Source of the DNA: SbD1 sp049300095
Lineage (GTDB): Bacteria > Desulfobacterota > Syntrophobacteria > Syntrophobacterales > Syntrophobacteraceae
Direction of reading: 5' to 3'
Assembly: GCA_049300095.1 (NCBI GenBank)
Contig: JBAQYM010000131.1
Location: forward strand, 1 to 64,000
DNA: 64,000 nt
Made by a program: the position numbers and the translations under genes. Of this stretch, positions 43,878 to 53,111 are shown in pieces (within the stretch, counting starts at the first letter, position 1; the number at the start of each line of letters is the position of its first letter). The notes beneath the pieces were generated by a model. It had not been told where the DNA came from and did no database searches. It worked only from the letters and a program-made list of their open reading frames with translations.

Positions 43878-44969
43878 ATGAAGTACAGGTTGATGGATGT
43901 TCTGCGTTGTCATTGCGGGAAAACCGCCCTGAGTCTTGAGAACCCCACAGTGGAAAAAGTCCGCTTCGATCACTCCCTCGATGAAATAAAATGCCGGTAT
44001 GTGTGCGGCAAAAAAGACAAGGCGGTGGGGGAAGCCGATCTCACGCCGGCGGATTGCGCCGAATGCTATGCCATGGAGATCAAGGCCGGCCAATTGGCTT
44101 GCGAGTGCGGTGAGAAATATCCGATCGTGAAGGGAATACCCAGGTTCATTCCCGCAATTCTGCGGGAGGACCTGCAAAAAATCCAGAAGACTTTTTCCTA
44201 TGAATGGAAGATGTTTCGTTTCGGGGACCGCAACTGGGGGCAGGATATAGAATTTCGCAAGTCGCTGTTTTTACAGGGGATGCAAGCATCGGCGGGCGAT
44301 CTCGCCGGTAAATTGATCCTGGATGCGGGCTGCGGAAGCGGCCTGCTCTCAATGGAAATGGCAAACAGTTTCAAGATGGAAGTGGTTGCCCTGGATCTGG
44401 CGTTTGGGATAGAGCAGGCCTACGCGCATAACACGAACCCTTTCGTTCATTTCATCCAGGGATCGGTGCTGGATTTGCCTTTCCGCTCCCGGTATTTCGA
44501 TCTCCTGTACTGTGCGGGTGTCCTGGTGGCCTTGCCCGATACGCGCCTTGGCTTCCTGTCGATAATAGAGGTCCTGAAAAAGGGCGGGAGATGCTTTATC
44601 TGGGTTTATCATCCCATTGATCGCACCTACCATCCTTACGACAGGCGCAAGATGGCAATGTATAATTGGATCAGGATAAACGTGACTTCCAAGTTGCCGA
44701 TTAAATGGCAGTATTATATTTTCCTTTCGTTTATTCCCGGCTTTCTATTGAAGCAGCAAATCGAGTACTTGAGCGGCAATAGGCCTGATAAGCTCAAGGT
44801 GCGCGAAAAATTGCAGAGTTTGTTCGATTTTTACTCCCCCGTTTACCAGAACAGGCACACATTCGAGGAAGTCGTCGGATGGTTTGAGAAAGAAGGATTT
44901 AACGATATCAAGATCTCCGATGTCGGATCATGCGGGTTTGGCGTGAAAGGCGATCTTGCGAATCTGTAA
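43878..44969 (+). CDS. SAM-dependent methyltransferase with Cys-rich N-terminal domain
   Basis: Residues 1-90 form a Trm112-like zinc domain with eight Cys (11, 13, 39, 43, 60, 63, 75, 77). A class I methyltransferase follows, motif I LILDAGCGSG (146-155) and VVALDLA at the next strand. The C-terminus carries YIFLSFIPGFLLKQQ, possibly membrane-associating. It lies in the EPS operon behind AsnB and may methylate a sugar. Start ATG follows a GGAGTTG-like site. Confidence 0.85.
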   Translation: MKYRLMDVLRCHCGKTALSLENPTVEKVRFDHSLDEIKCRYVCGKKDKAVGEADLTPADCAECYAMEIKAGQLACECGEKYPIVKGIPRFIPAILREDLQKIQKTFSYEWKMFRFGDRNWGQDIEFRKSLFLQGMQASAGDLAGKLILDAGCGSGLLSMEMANSFKMEVVALDLAFGIEQAYAHNTNPFVHFIQGSVLDLPFRSRYFDLLYCAGVLVALPDTRLGFLSIIEVLKKGGRCFIWVYHPIDRTYHPYDRRKMAMYNWIRINVTSKLPIKWQYYIFLSFIPGFLLKQQIEYLSGNRPDKLKVREKLQSLFDFYSPVYQNRHTFEEVVGWFEKEGFNDIKISDVGSCGFGVKGDLANL

Positions 44970-44980
44970 CTGCATCCGGC

Positions 44981-46423
44981 ATGGATGAACTCGCTGGAAG
45001 TCCGCGGGGACACGATCATGCGTCAGCCGTCGCGGCCGTGGTCGGGCTTATGGCCGCCTGTTTGGAATCAAATCTTGCTCTTTCGACAAGAATTCCGATT
45101 GTGCGCGAGCGGGTCTTGGGATTATCTTCAGGAATGCTGACGGAAGTCATCGAAAATTCCCAACAATCCGCCAGCATGGGAGTCAATATGTTCCGTGATG
45201 ACCAGGGTAGGGAGCGCTCACATCCGGACTCCGGGGCAAGTGTTCTTGACGGAAATGCATTGATACTGAAGACGATCAGCGACTTACCTCAATTGCAGAC
45301 CCTGCGGGTCTTTTGGGAAAACTGGCAACGCCATCCCAACAGTGATTTTGCCCTGTTCCGGCTCGTTTGCGACCTCCGCTCCGAGGTGCTGCGGCCTCAC
45401 GTCATTTCGGCGGAAAGACAGGGGCATTCTTGCGCCCTGCTGATGTGTCGCCTGGAGCGCACACACATTGTCCCGCGCATAGGCTATTTCAGCCGGTTGC
45501 GGGTTCCCGCCGTGGTTCTCGCGGTCATCCATAAGGGCCTGATTGGGAAGGCGGACCGGGAGACCGCCCATCTCATGGTACGGGAACTCTGGGAACTGCT
45601 TTCAAAGGGGGCTGCCGATGCGGTTAGCTTTCATCATCTTTCCGAAGATTCTCCGCTTTTGGAGGCCTTACTCGCCGATGCTCCGCGATGGTGGTGTCAG
45701 AAAAAGCCGGTGTGGTCGGTTCACCGAGCCATGGTGCTGATGGATGAGCCGGGTTTCCTGCTCAAGAACCTGCGGTCCAAGCACCGAACCTGGATACGTC
45801 GAAAACAGCGCGACCTGGATGCCGATTTTCCAGGCAAGGTATCCTGGACCTGGATAAAGCATTTCGATGATATACCTGGACTCTGCGCCCGCATAGACAG
45901 GTTCGTGACGCGCACTTACCAACGGGGGCTTGGGGCCGGGTTTGTGGACGACGAAGATCATCGCCGGAGGTTCGCTCTGTTTGCCGACCGGGGCCAGTTG
46001 CGCGTCCTGGTGCTTGAGATCGGAGGGGACATCAAGGCCTTTTGGATCGGCATTCTTTATTGTGAGATATTCCACTTGTGGACCACCGGCTACGATCCTG
46101 ATTTGCGCGACTACGAACTTGGGACCCTGTCTTTCGTGCGCATGACTGACGAGCTGGTTAACGAAGGCGTGCGTAAGATCGATTTCGGGTTGGGAGACGC
46201 CCACTACAAGCAACGTTTTGCTCACGAGTCCTGGCGCGAGACTACCGTGACCATGTTTGCACCGACACTCAAAGGATTTTTGCTGCGATCTCTGCTTGGT
46301 ATGAGCGTTTTTCTAGATCGGGCGGGTCGACGTTTGCTGGAGAAGATGGGGTTCCTGGATCGTCTTAAGACCGCCCTGCGGCGGCGAATGTTATCGACCG
46401 GAACGGGGACCGGCGAGAAATAG
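44981..46423 (+). CDS. CelD/BcsL-type GNAT acyltransferase
   Basis: A 480-residue protein of the CelD (cellulose-biosynthesis acetyltransferase) group. The middle shows LPQLQTLRVFWENWQRHPNSD; the acyl-CoA half shows LRSKHRTWIRRKQRDLDADF, then ELGTLSFVRMTDELVNEG and DFGLGDAHYKQRF. The first 90 residues are variable. ATG 44981 is the first after the upstream stop; several downstream ATGs (45137, 45178) could be used, so the N-terminus is uncertain. It is the second acyltransferase type in the operon. Confidence 0.75.
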   Translation: MDELAGSPRGHDHASAVAAVVGLMAACLESNLALSTRIPIVRERVLGLSSGMLTEVIENSQQSASMGVNMFRDDQGRERSHPDSGASVLDGNALILKTISDLPQLQTLRVFWENWQRHPNSDFALFRLVCDLRSEVLRPHVISAERQGHSCALLMCRLERTHIVPRIGYFSRLRVPAVVLAVIHKGLIGKADRETAHLMVRELWELLSKGAADAVSFHHLSEDSPLLEALLADAPRWWCQKKPVWSVHRAMVLMDEPGFLLKNLRSKHRTWIRRKQRDLDADFPGKVSWTWIKHFDDIPGLCARIDRFVTRTYQRGLGAGFVDDEDHRRRFALFADRGQLRVLVLEIGGDIKAFWIGILYCEIFHLWTTGYDPDLRDYELGTLSFVRMTDELVNEGVRKIDFGLGDAHYKQRFAHESWRETTVTMFAPTLKGFLLRSLLGMSVFLDRAGRRLLEKMGFLDRLKTALRRRMLSTGTGTGEK

Positions 46424-46463
46424 GAGGCCCGGATATGATTTCACCGCGCCGAATAAGTGATCT

Positions 46464-47801
46464 ATGAAGAACGTCACCCTCGAAAACCATGCAAGCCATG
46501 GATCTCGCGGATCTATGAACATGCTCAGATTATATCTTATCATCGCCGGTACGATTATTTTAGGCTGGCTTCCGGTCCGTGCCGGTTGGTGTGCGGTTTA
46601 TTACGTCAATAACTCCGTCGCGTGTGGGGATTCATGGGAAGGGTCCGAATCCCGGCCCTGGTGCACCATCCAGAAGGGGGCCGAGACCGTGGCGCCGGGG
46701 GATGCGGTGATCGTGAAGCCCGGCTCCTATAACGAACTCGTGGTAATAAAACGGTCCGGCACTTCCGAAAAGCCGGTGACATTCACATCGGAGAAGCCCA
46801 AGGCGGCAAAAGTCTCACGGTTTACCCTTTTGGGCAGTCATCTGAAGCTCGACGGCTTTTCGGTCTACCATCCCTCGCCGGGGTCGGCCCCGGCAATCGC
46901 CAACGGAGGCACATCGAACGAAATCCGCAACAACCACTGTGAGAACTATCCTTCCTATTGTATTTACGCGGGTGGCCGCGAGGCCGTGATAGCCGGCAAT
47001 CTCGCTCTCAATAGTCAATATGGTATCGTGCTGGAGGGGACCGGGCACAGGGTTGAAGGAAATGAGGTGAAAGGGCCCAAACAATGGGACAAGACGCAAG
47101 ATTCCGACTATATGCGATTTTTCGGGTCCGGGCATATCATACGGGGCAATAAATTGCATGGGGCCGATCTTGGGAATAGTGGATCATCGCATGTCGATTG
47201 TTTCCAGACTTTTGATAACGATCTAAGCACATGGAATGTTATTATAGAAAACAATTATTGTTCGGATATGCACCAGGGATTCATTGGGGGAGGCCAACAT
47301 AAGCACGCAAGTCGCGACATTATTATTAGAAACAACATCTTCTTAAATGGGGGGTCGTGGGGCCTGGCTGTCGTTGCCATGAAAGATGTGCACGCTTACA
47401 ACAATACATTTGTAGACATTAAATATCACGGAATAGGCTGCGATGAAGCTTCCTCCTGCCACATAAAGAACAACATTTTCTATAACTCCGGCAGCGGTTA
47501 CTGGAACAAGGGCAAGGGCGGCGTTGGAGATCATAATCTTGTGTACAGATCTACCAGTGGATATGAGGCTGCGGTTTTTCCGAAGGACCTGATCAATACG
47601 GACCCGCTGTTTGTAGATTATGCGAAGAGGGATTTCCGGCTGAAAGGGGGCAGCCCGGCCAGGGATGCGGGCGTGGCGCTGACCGGATTCCGTTATGATA
47701 TCGACGGAAACCCCCGGCCAAAGGGACCCGCTTGGGATATCGGGGCCTTTGAAATGGGTCCCGCCCCCCCGCCACCGGTTAAGCTGCATATCGTGCAATG
47801 A
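46464..47801 (+). CDS. secreted right-handed beta-helix protein
   Basis: An exported protein whose hydrophobic signal (MLRLYLIIAGTIILGWLPVRA) starts after a 19-residue leader; ATG 46515 is therefore a plausible real start. The mature part has Trp/Cys-rich entry and then parallel-beta-helix coils (IIRNNIFLNGGSWGLAV, HAYNNTFVDIKYHGIG, CHIKNNIFYNSG) of the pectate-lyase/NosD type, ending GNPRPKGPAWDIGAFEMG. Such proteins bind or cleave acidic polysaccharides. The operon position suggests that it trims or remodels the EPS. It is more AT-rich than neighbours. Confidence 0.82.
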   Translation: MKNVTLENHASHGSRGSMNMLRLYLIIAGTIILGWLPVRAGWCAVYYVNNSVACGDSWEGSESRPWCTIQKGAETVAPGDAVIVKPGSYNELVVIKRSGTSEKPVTFTSEKPKAAKVSRFTLLGSHLKLDGFSVYHPSPGSAPAIANGGTSNEIRNNHCENYPSYCIYAGGREAVIAGNLALNSQYGIVLEGTGHRVEGNEVKGPKQWDKTQDSDYMRFFGSGHIIRGNKLHGADLGNSGSSHVDCFQTFDNDLSTWNVIIENNYCSDMHQGFIGGGQHKHASRDIIIRNNIFLNGGSWGLAVVAMKDVHAYNNTFVDIKYHGIGCDEASSCHIKNNIFYNSGSGYWNKGKGGVGDHNLVYRSTSGYEAAVFPKDLINTDPLFVDYAKRDFRLKGGSPARDAGVALTGFRYDIDGNPRPKGPAWDIGAFEMGPAPPPPVKLHIVQ

Positions 47802-47906
47802 TGCTCACGCTGGTGAACGGCCTCTGCTCTTCCGCCGTGAACTCTTACTGACGTTGGGAGTTCCAGGGTTCTTGCGGCGTTCCATGTCCGGTTTGGGAGC
47901 GTATGA

Positions 47907-48851
47907 ATGGTATCAATATCAGTGGTTATCCCAACATATAACAGGGCGAAATGCATACGGTTTGCAATAGATAGCGCATTGAATCAAAGTTACCAGCCAA
48001 AAGAAGTGATTGTAATTGACGATGGCAGTTCTGATGATACCGCAAGTATAATAGAGGCGTACGGAGAAAAAGTTCGATACATATACCAAACTAATTCCGG
48101 CGTTTCATCGGCGCGGAATCTCGGAATAAGGAATGCTCAAAGTGAGTGGATAGCGTTCCTGGATTCGGATGATGAGTGGCTCCCCACCAAGCTCGAATTG
48201 CAGGCGCGGCATATAGAATCAAATCCGGAAATCATCCTTCATGCCACGAACGCGCACTTAAACGATGAGTCGGCTGATGAGGCCGATATGTTTTCTTACA
48301 TCGATTTTCACCCGGATCTCAAAGATATCTCCGCAGTTCTCGAGAGACCATTTCCGCCGATGATCCGGACGGGTTTTGCGAGGCCTCCGTGCGTGATGGT
48401 CAGGCGGGATGCATTAATTGCCGCCGGCCTGTTTGACGAGCAATTAACCATTTACGAGGATTTGGATTTAATGTTGCGGGTCGCGCTGCTTGGGCCGTGG
48501 GGTGTATCGCTGGTCCCCCTGGTGAAGATAATTCGACGTGACGATGATTTGCATTTTCTTTCCCGCCAGCGCTACTGTTTACCTCTCAGGGCCCGGCGCG
48601 CCTTGGTGCATCTATACCGGAAAGCGCGTGATTACGGGGGACTTGGCAACGAGGAGCGCAGGCTTGTTCTTGAGGCCCTCAGTTCCTCCCATCGCGCATT
48701 GGGAAATCAGCTATTGCTGGATGGCAAGATTCGTGAAGCACGACAGGAATTTGCCCTTGGCCTTAGGGAATGGGTGTCGGTTGCCTCCGTGGTAAAATAT
48801 GCCGTCAGCTTCGTGCCTTCTTTTGCAAAACTGCTGGTAAGGGATGCATAG
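47907..48851 (+). CDS. family 2 glycosyltransferase
   Basis: A 314-residue GT-A protein (SISVVIPTYNRAKCIRFAIDS, VIVIDDGSSDDTASI, WIAFLDSDDEW). The ribosome site GGGAG lies before ATG 47907. AT-rich, like the preceding beta-helix gene, suggesting they arrived together. It overlaps the next gene region by a few bases. Confidence 0.88.
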   Translation: MVSISVVIPTYNRAKCIRFAIDSALNQSYQPKEVIVIDDGSSDDTASIIEAYGEKVRYIYQTNSGVSSARNLGIRNAQSEWIAFLDSDDEWLPTKLELQARHIESNPEIILHATNAHLNDESADEADMFSYIDFHPDLKDISAVLERPFPPMIRTGFARPPCVMVRRDALIAAGLFDEQLTIYEDLDLMLRVALLGPWGVSLVPLVKIIRRDDDLHFLSRQRYCLPLRARRALVHLYRKARDYGGLGNEERRLVLEALSSSHRALGNQLLLDGKIREARQEFALGLREWVSVASVVKYAVSFVPSFAKLLVRDA

Positions 48852-48852
48852 T

Positions 48853-49884
48853 ATGAGAAAGGTCACCTTCGTTTTGCCGGCCAACAACGTCAGTGGCGGC
48901 GCCAGAGTGACGGTGGAAATGGCCAACAGGTTGTTGAAGCGCGGCTATGACGCCAGAATCGCCTGTCGCGTCACGGAAGACGGTATGCGGGACCTGCTCA
49001 GAAGGCTCTGGCTTACAAAGATCAAGGCCTATAAGAATAGGAACTGGTTCGGCCGCTTCAAGGGCAAAATCGAGGAATTCCAGGACCTGCGGGCAGTTGA
49101 TTTTTCCGCGGGAGAAGTGGTAATCGCGGTGGGCATTTGGACAGTCCGGGATGTCTACGATCTGGACAGCAGGGTTATAAAGGTGCACTACAATCATGGC
49201 TTCGGCGTGCCGGAGGCGGAAGTAACGCATTCCTCGTGGGGCTTGCCCATGAACATCATCGCCGTAGCCGGGACTTTGGTCCAGCGTCTGGAAAAGGTCA
49301 CCGGACAAAAGGTAATTGCTGTTATTCCCAACGGGTTGGACCCGGGCGAGTATTTCGTCGAGCGGGATATCAGGCGAGATGGCGTAGGGATTATGTATAG
49401 TTCCCACCCCAACAAGGCCCCCGGCGATATCATTCGTCTGATGCCGATCCTGGAGAAAGAATTCCCGGATATTCCACATTATATTTTTAGTTCCCATCGA
49501 AGACCTCGATCATTGGATACCGGTGCTTTCGTCAGATATCCTTCAGTGGAGGAAGCGCGGCGGATTTACAATCGATCCTTGATTTGGCTTTCAACCAGTA
49601 TTGAAGAGGGTTTTGGCCTTCCGATACTGGAGGCCATGGCTTGTGGCTGCGCGGTTGTCAGTGCTGACAATCTGGGTGCTCGGGAATTGATAAATGACGG
49701 GGGAAACGGTTTTATTGTTCCGGTCGGAGACCTTGATGCCTTTCAGACCGTAATAAGACGACTCGTGAGTGATCACGCCTTGAGGGAAAGCATAACCAGG
49801 GAGGGCCTTGAGACAGTGACGAGGTTTACTTGGGAAGATGCTGTGGAAAAAATGGATGCATTCCTCAAGCAAATGCAAGCGTAA
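48853..49884 (+). CDS. family 4 glycosyltransferase (GT-B)
   Basis: A GT-B retaining transferase of 343 residues. The start KVTFVLPANNVSGGARVTVEM is a typical GT4 N-terminus, VIPNGLDP joins the lobes, and the nucleotide-sugar motif is SIEEGFGLPILEAMACGCAVV. It begins two bases after the previous stop; a longer ATG at 48844 overlaps that gene. Confidence 0.88.
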   Translation: MRKVTFVLPANNVSGGARVTVEMANRLLKRGYDARIACRVTEDGMRDLLRRLWLTKIKAYKNRNWFGRFKGKIEEFQDLRAVDFSAGEVVIAVGIWTVRDVYDLDSRVIKVHYNHGFGVPEAEVTHSSWGLPMNIIAVAGTLVQRLEKVTGQKVIAVIPNGLDPGEYFVERDIRRDGVGIMYSSHPNKAPGDIIRLMPILEKEFPDIPHYIFSSHRRPRSLDTGAFVRYPSVEEARRIYNRSLIWLSTSIEEGFGLPILEAMACGCAVVSADNLGARELINDGGNGFIVPVGDLDAFQTVIRRLVSDHALRESITREGLETVTRFTWEDAVEKMDAFLKQMQA

Positions 49885-50033
49885 GCGTTCACTGCGGAGG
49901 GCGCAGGGATAAAGCACAAGGGAGATGCCGGATAGCAGGCGTCGATTCGAAAACTGAGGCTGATGCCCGACACACGATACCGCGTCCGCCTGTTTTCTCC
50001 GCGTCCCCCGCGCCCTCCGCGGTGAACGCGTAC
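49884..50033. repeat. GTTCACTGCGGAGG-type palindromic element
   Basis: Inverted ends GCGTTCACTGCGGAGGGCGC and GCGCCCTCCGCGGTGAACGC flank about 110 bases resembling the interior of the 12224 copy. The rest of the gap to 50306 shows no gene or promoter. Confidence 0.65.
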
Positions 50034-50306
50034 AATACACGCCGCGCATGAAAGATGAGCACTTGAACTGGTAACGCGGTGCCGGACGGAGGTTAGTTTC
50101 TCGAGATTGCAGAATTGGGCGGAAAGCGCTCGATGTGAGGCGCCCGCAAACGATAAAAACAGCGTGGGAAAGAAGATATACGGTTTTCGCGGACCTTTTG
50201 TTCTGGTAGACTGAACGGCACAATGTGTGCTGAAGACAATTCGGTGGATCGGCTGTGAGTTGCGGGGTTCTGAACCCGCATTTAAGATGGATTGGGATAT
50301 CCGGCC

Positions 50307-51620
50307 ATGCCTCTGCTTCCTCTGCTCTTCTTAATCATCAACGCGCTCGTTTTGCTCGTAGCGCCGCGGCGGTGGGCGCACGTTCCGTTTATTATTGTTA
50401 CCCTCTTCATGACCTACGGCCAGGTGATCGAAGTCGGGCCCCTGCATTTCACCATCATACGCGTGATAATCGCCGTCGGAATTCTGCGCGTGGTGTTGCG
50501 GCGCGAGTGGCCGACAGGCGGCATCATAGGGTTCGACTGGCTGATGGTTGTGTGGGCCTGCTGGGTCCTCGGCAACAGCCCCTTTCACGACAAGCCCATG
50601 GAAGCATTCATAAATCGGCTTGGCCTCTTCTATAATACCTGCGGGGTCTATTTCCTCTTTCGTTCTTTTTTCCGCTCCCTGGACGACGTGTTTCTGGTCT
50701 GTCGGTCCATCGCCATCCTGCTGCTGCCGGTGGCGACCCTGATGCTCTATGAAAGAATAATGGCGTATAACCTTTTCAACGCGTTTGGCGGCGTCCCCCA
50801 GATCCCCGACTTGCGGGCCGGGACCCTGCGCGCGCAGGGGGCGTTTGCCCATCCTATCCTGGCGGGTACGGTCGGGGCGGTCTGCATGCCCCTGATGGTC
50901 GGGCTGTGGAAGTCTTACCGCACAACCTCGGTGGCGGGGATCTGGGCATGTCTGCTGATGATTTTCGCCAGTGCGTCCAGCGGTCCGATCCTGAGTGCGA
51001 TGGCGGCTGTCGTGGGACTGCTGGCGTGGTATCGCAGATGGCATATGAATGTTGTCCGGTGGACCCTGCTCGTGTCTTACGTTGCCCTGGATGTGCTCAT
51101 GCAGGCCCCGGCCTATTTTCTCATCGCTCGCATTGACTTTACCGGCGGCAGCACGGGCTGGCACCGGGCGGAACTGATCAAGAGCGCATCTCAGCATATC
51201 GGTGAATGGTGGCTGTGGGGGACGGATTTCACCCGGCACTGGATGCCCACGGGCGTTCCCTGGAGCCCGGACCACACGGACATCACGAACCATTTCATAG
51301 CGACCGGTGTCTTGGGTGGGCTGCTGTTGATGGTGCTCTTAATCGCGACTTTTGCTAAAGCGTTTTCATATCTCGGTCAGGTGCTTCATTCCGGGGTCTA
51401 CGATACGGAATCGGAATTCATGGTCTGGGCGCTGGGAACATCCCTTTTTACCTTCACCGTGACCAGCACATCGGTTTCCTACTTTGACCAGTCGTTCGTT
51501 TTTCTTTACATGATCCTGGCCGCCGCCGGCTCCATCTGGGCTTCCGCGATGGTTCGGCAAGTGGAGATGGCCACCTTCGAGTCATTTGATCCCACCATGG
51601 ACCGGGTCGTTCCGGCGTAA
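50307..51620 (+). CDS. O-antigen polymerase/ligase-like membrane protein
   Basis: A polytopic inner-membrane protein of about 437 residues with roughly ten or more hydrophobic helices. The large periplasmic loop before residue 330 contains WHRAELIKSASQHIGEWWLW and THIT-like DHTDITNHF, resembling the Wzy/WaaL ligase superfamily. In an export locus with Wzx it is the best candidate for the polymerase (Wzy). ATG 50307 is preferred; TTG 50292 is an in-frame alternative. No ribosome site is strong. Confidence 0.75.
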   Translation: MPLLPLLFLIINALVLLVAPRRWAHVPFIIVTLFMTYGQVIEVGPLHFTIIRVIIAVGILRVVLRREWPTGGIIGFDWLMVVWACWVLGNSPFHDKPMEAFINRLGLFYNTCGVYFLFRSFFRSLDDVFLVCRSIAILLLPVATLMLYERIMAYNLFNAFGGVPQIPDLRAGTLRAQGAFAHPILAGTVGAVCMPLMVGLWKSYRTTSVAGIWACLLMIFASASSGPILSAMAAVVGLLAWYRRWHMNVVRWTLLVSYVALDVLMQAPAYFLIARIDFTGGSTGWHRAELIKSASQHIGEWWLWGTDFTRHWMPTGVPWSPDHTDITNHFIATGVLGGLLLMVLLIATFAKAFSYLGQVLHSGVYDTESEFMVWALGTSLFTFTVTSTSVSYFDQSFVFLYMILAAAGSIWASAMVRQVEMATFESFDPTMDRVVPA

Positions 51621-51960
51621 GGGCTCTAACGGAGGACCGGGGTCAGAGGACAGAAAACAGAGGATTTTGTCGACATCCGACATCCGTTGGGCAATGTCTC
51701 TGCCGCCCATCTTTTTTAAGCCCAATGCCGCGATCATAACCTCTTGCCACAGGTCAGTCCGATCATACCCGCACCATCGGTTTCCGTCGTCCCGCCGTCA
51801 TTTATGCGCGCTCGCTTCTCACCGCCGTTCGGTTGCGGACGATCCGCGCTCGCGCTCGCCGGCGCCGGCTATTCCGGCCACGACGGGAGCGATGAAAAGA
51901 GCGGGGAATCTAATATCCCGCGCCCCAGGGCGGGGTGCTGGAAAACATCAAGGAAAACAA
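51621..51960. other. gene-free stretch before glycosyltransferase
   Basis: A long open frame runs through it in phase with the next gene, but without a supported start or protein-like content. A GA-rich phrase (GGTCAGAGGACAGAAAACAG) occurs near 51640; nothing else recognisable. Confidence 0.4.
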
Positions 51961-53010
51961 GTGGACCGAACCGGGGATAAACCCGCCAAGACACAGGACC
52001 ATGGGCTGCCGCTCATCACCGTCACGCTGGTTGCATATAACCAGGAGCGGTTCATCCGCGGTGCGGTGGAAGGGGCCTTTGCGCAGACTTACAGTCCGCT
52101 CGAGATAATTCTTTCCGATGACTGCTCCTCGGACGGGACCTTCGACATCATGGAACAAATGGCGCGCGCCTACACGGGGCCGCATCGAATCATTCTCAAC
52201 CGCAACCGGGAGAACCTGGGGATAGGGGGGCATGTCAACCGGGTTATGGAGTTGGCCGGGGGCGAACTGATCGTCGTTGCGGCCGGGGACGATATCTCCG
52301 TTCCCGAGAGGGTAAGAAAGATATACGAGGTGTACAGGGAAAGCGGAGGGACGGCCAAGTCCATCTTTTCCAACCACACCGCTATCGATGCCAACGGTAG
52401 AAAACTTGGTGTCCACTTTGCCCGACCGCCCGATGAGTCAACTTTTCTGCCCGAGGTGATCGTCGAGAATCAATTCATACTCTCCGGCTGCGCGCAAGCG
52501 TTTGCACCCGAGGTGTTTAGCCTGTTCGGACCCTTGACGGTGCCATTGACGTGCGACGATATGGCGATCCCGTTTCGGAGTGCCCTGATCGGACATATCC
52601 GCTATATCGACGAAGAGCTGGTGCTCTACCGGCGTCACGCTACTAATATCTGGCAACACTCCGTCACGGATTATGCCAGGTGGGAGCACTTCCAGATCAG
52701 GGAAAAACTGGCGATCTTCGACAACTGGCTGAAAGACCTTGCACGGTTCGAGACACTATATCCCGAGCGGCGGCCCATGGCCGAGTCCCTGCGGGGAACC
52801 ATCCTCCGGCGGTTGGAATCCGCGAAGAGAGACCTGGATGTTTTTGAAGGTTCCTGGATCGGCAAGGCAAGGTACCTCCTGCATGAATGGAAGAAGGGGA
52901 CGCCTTTCCAGGAAATACGTTTTCAGATCGGTATCCTGTTGGTACCGGGAATTTACAACCGGTACATGAAAATGAAAAATAAGTATATCCTTAAAAAGGT
53001 AAAATACTGA
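51961..53010 (+). CDS. family 2 glycosyltransferase
   Basis: A 349-residue GT-A protein (LPLITVTLVAYNQERFIRGA, IILSDDCSSDGTFDI, VVAAGDDISVPERV). GTG 51961 is chosen because AAGGA lies seven bases before it and the domain starts within 20 residues. The C-terminal half is helical with no membrane span until a short hydrophobic stretch. Confidence 0.85.
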   Translation: MDRTGDKPAKTQDHGLPLITVTLVAYNQERFIRGAVEGAFAQTYSPLEIILSDDCSSDGTFDIMEQMARAYTGPHRIILNRNRENLGIGGHVNRVMELAGGELIVVAAGDDISVPERVRKIYEVYRESGGTAKSIFSNHTAIDANGRKLGVHFARPPDESTFLPEVIVENQFILSGCAQAFAPEVFSLFGPLTVPLTCDDMAIPFRSALIGHIRYIDEELVLYRRHATNIWQHSVTDYARWEHFQIREKLAIFDNWLKDLARFETLYPERRPMAESLRGTILRRLESAKRDLDVFEGSWIGKARYLLHEWKKGTPFQEIRFQIGILLVPGIYNRYMKMKNKYILKKVKY

Positions 53011-53111
53011 ACCCGGCTGATGGACCCGGCGGGCGGAGATTAACTCCGTCCCCACGGTTGAGGTGCGATATGACGAGATTCAGCGCGGGATGGTTTGAAT
53101 AAGGGTCAAAC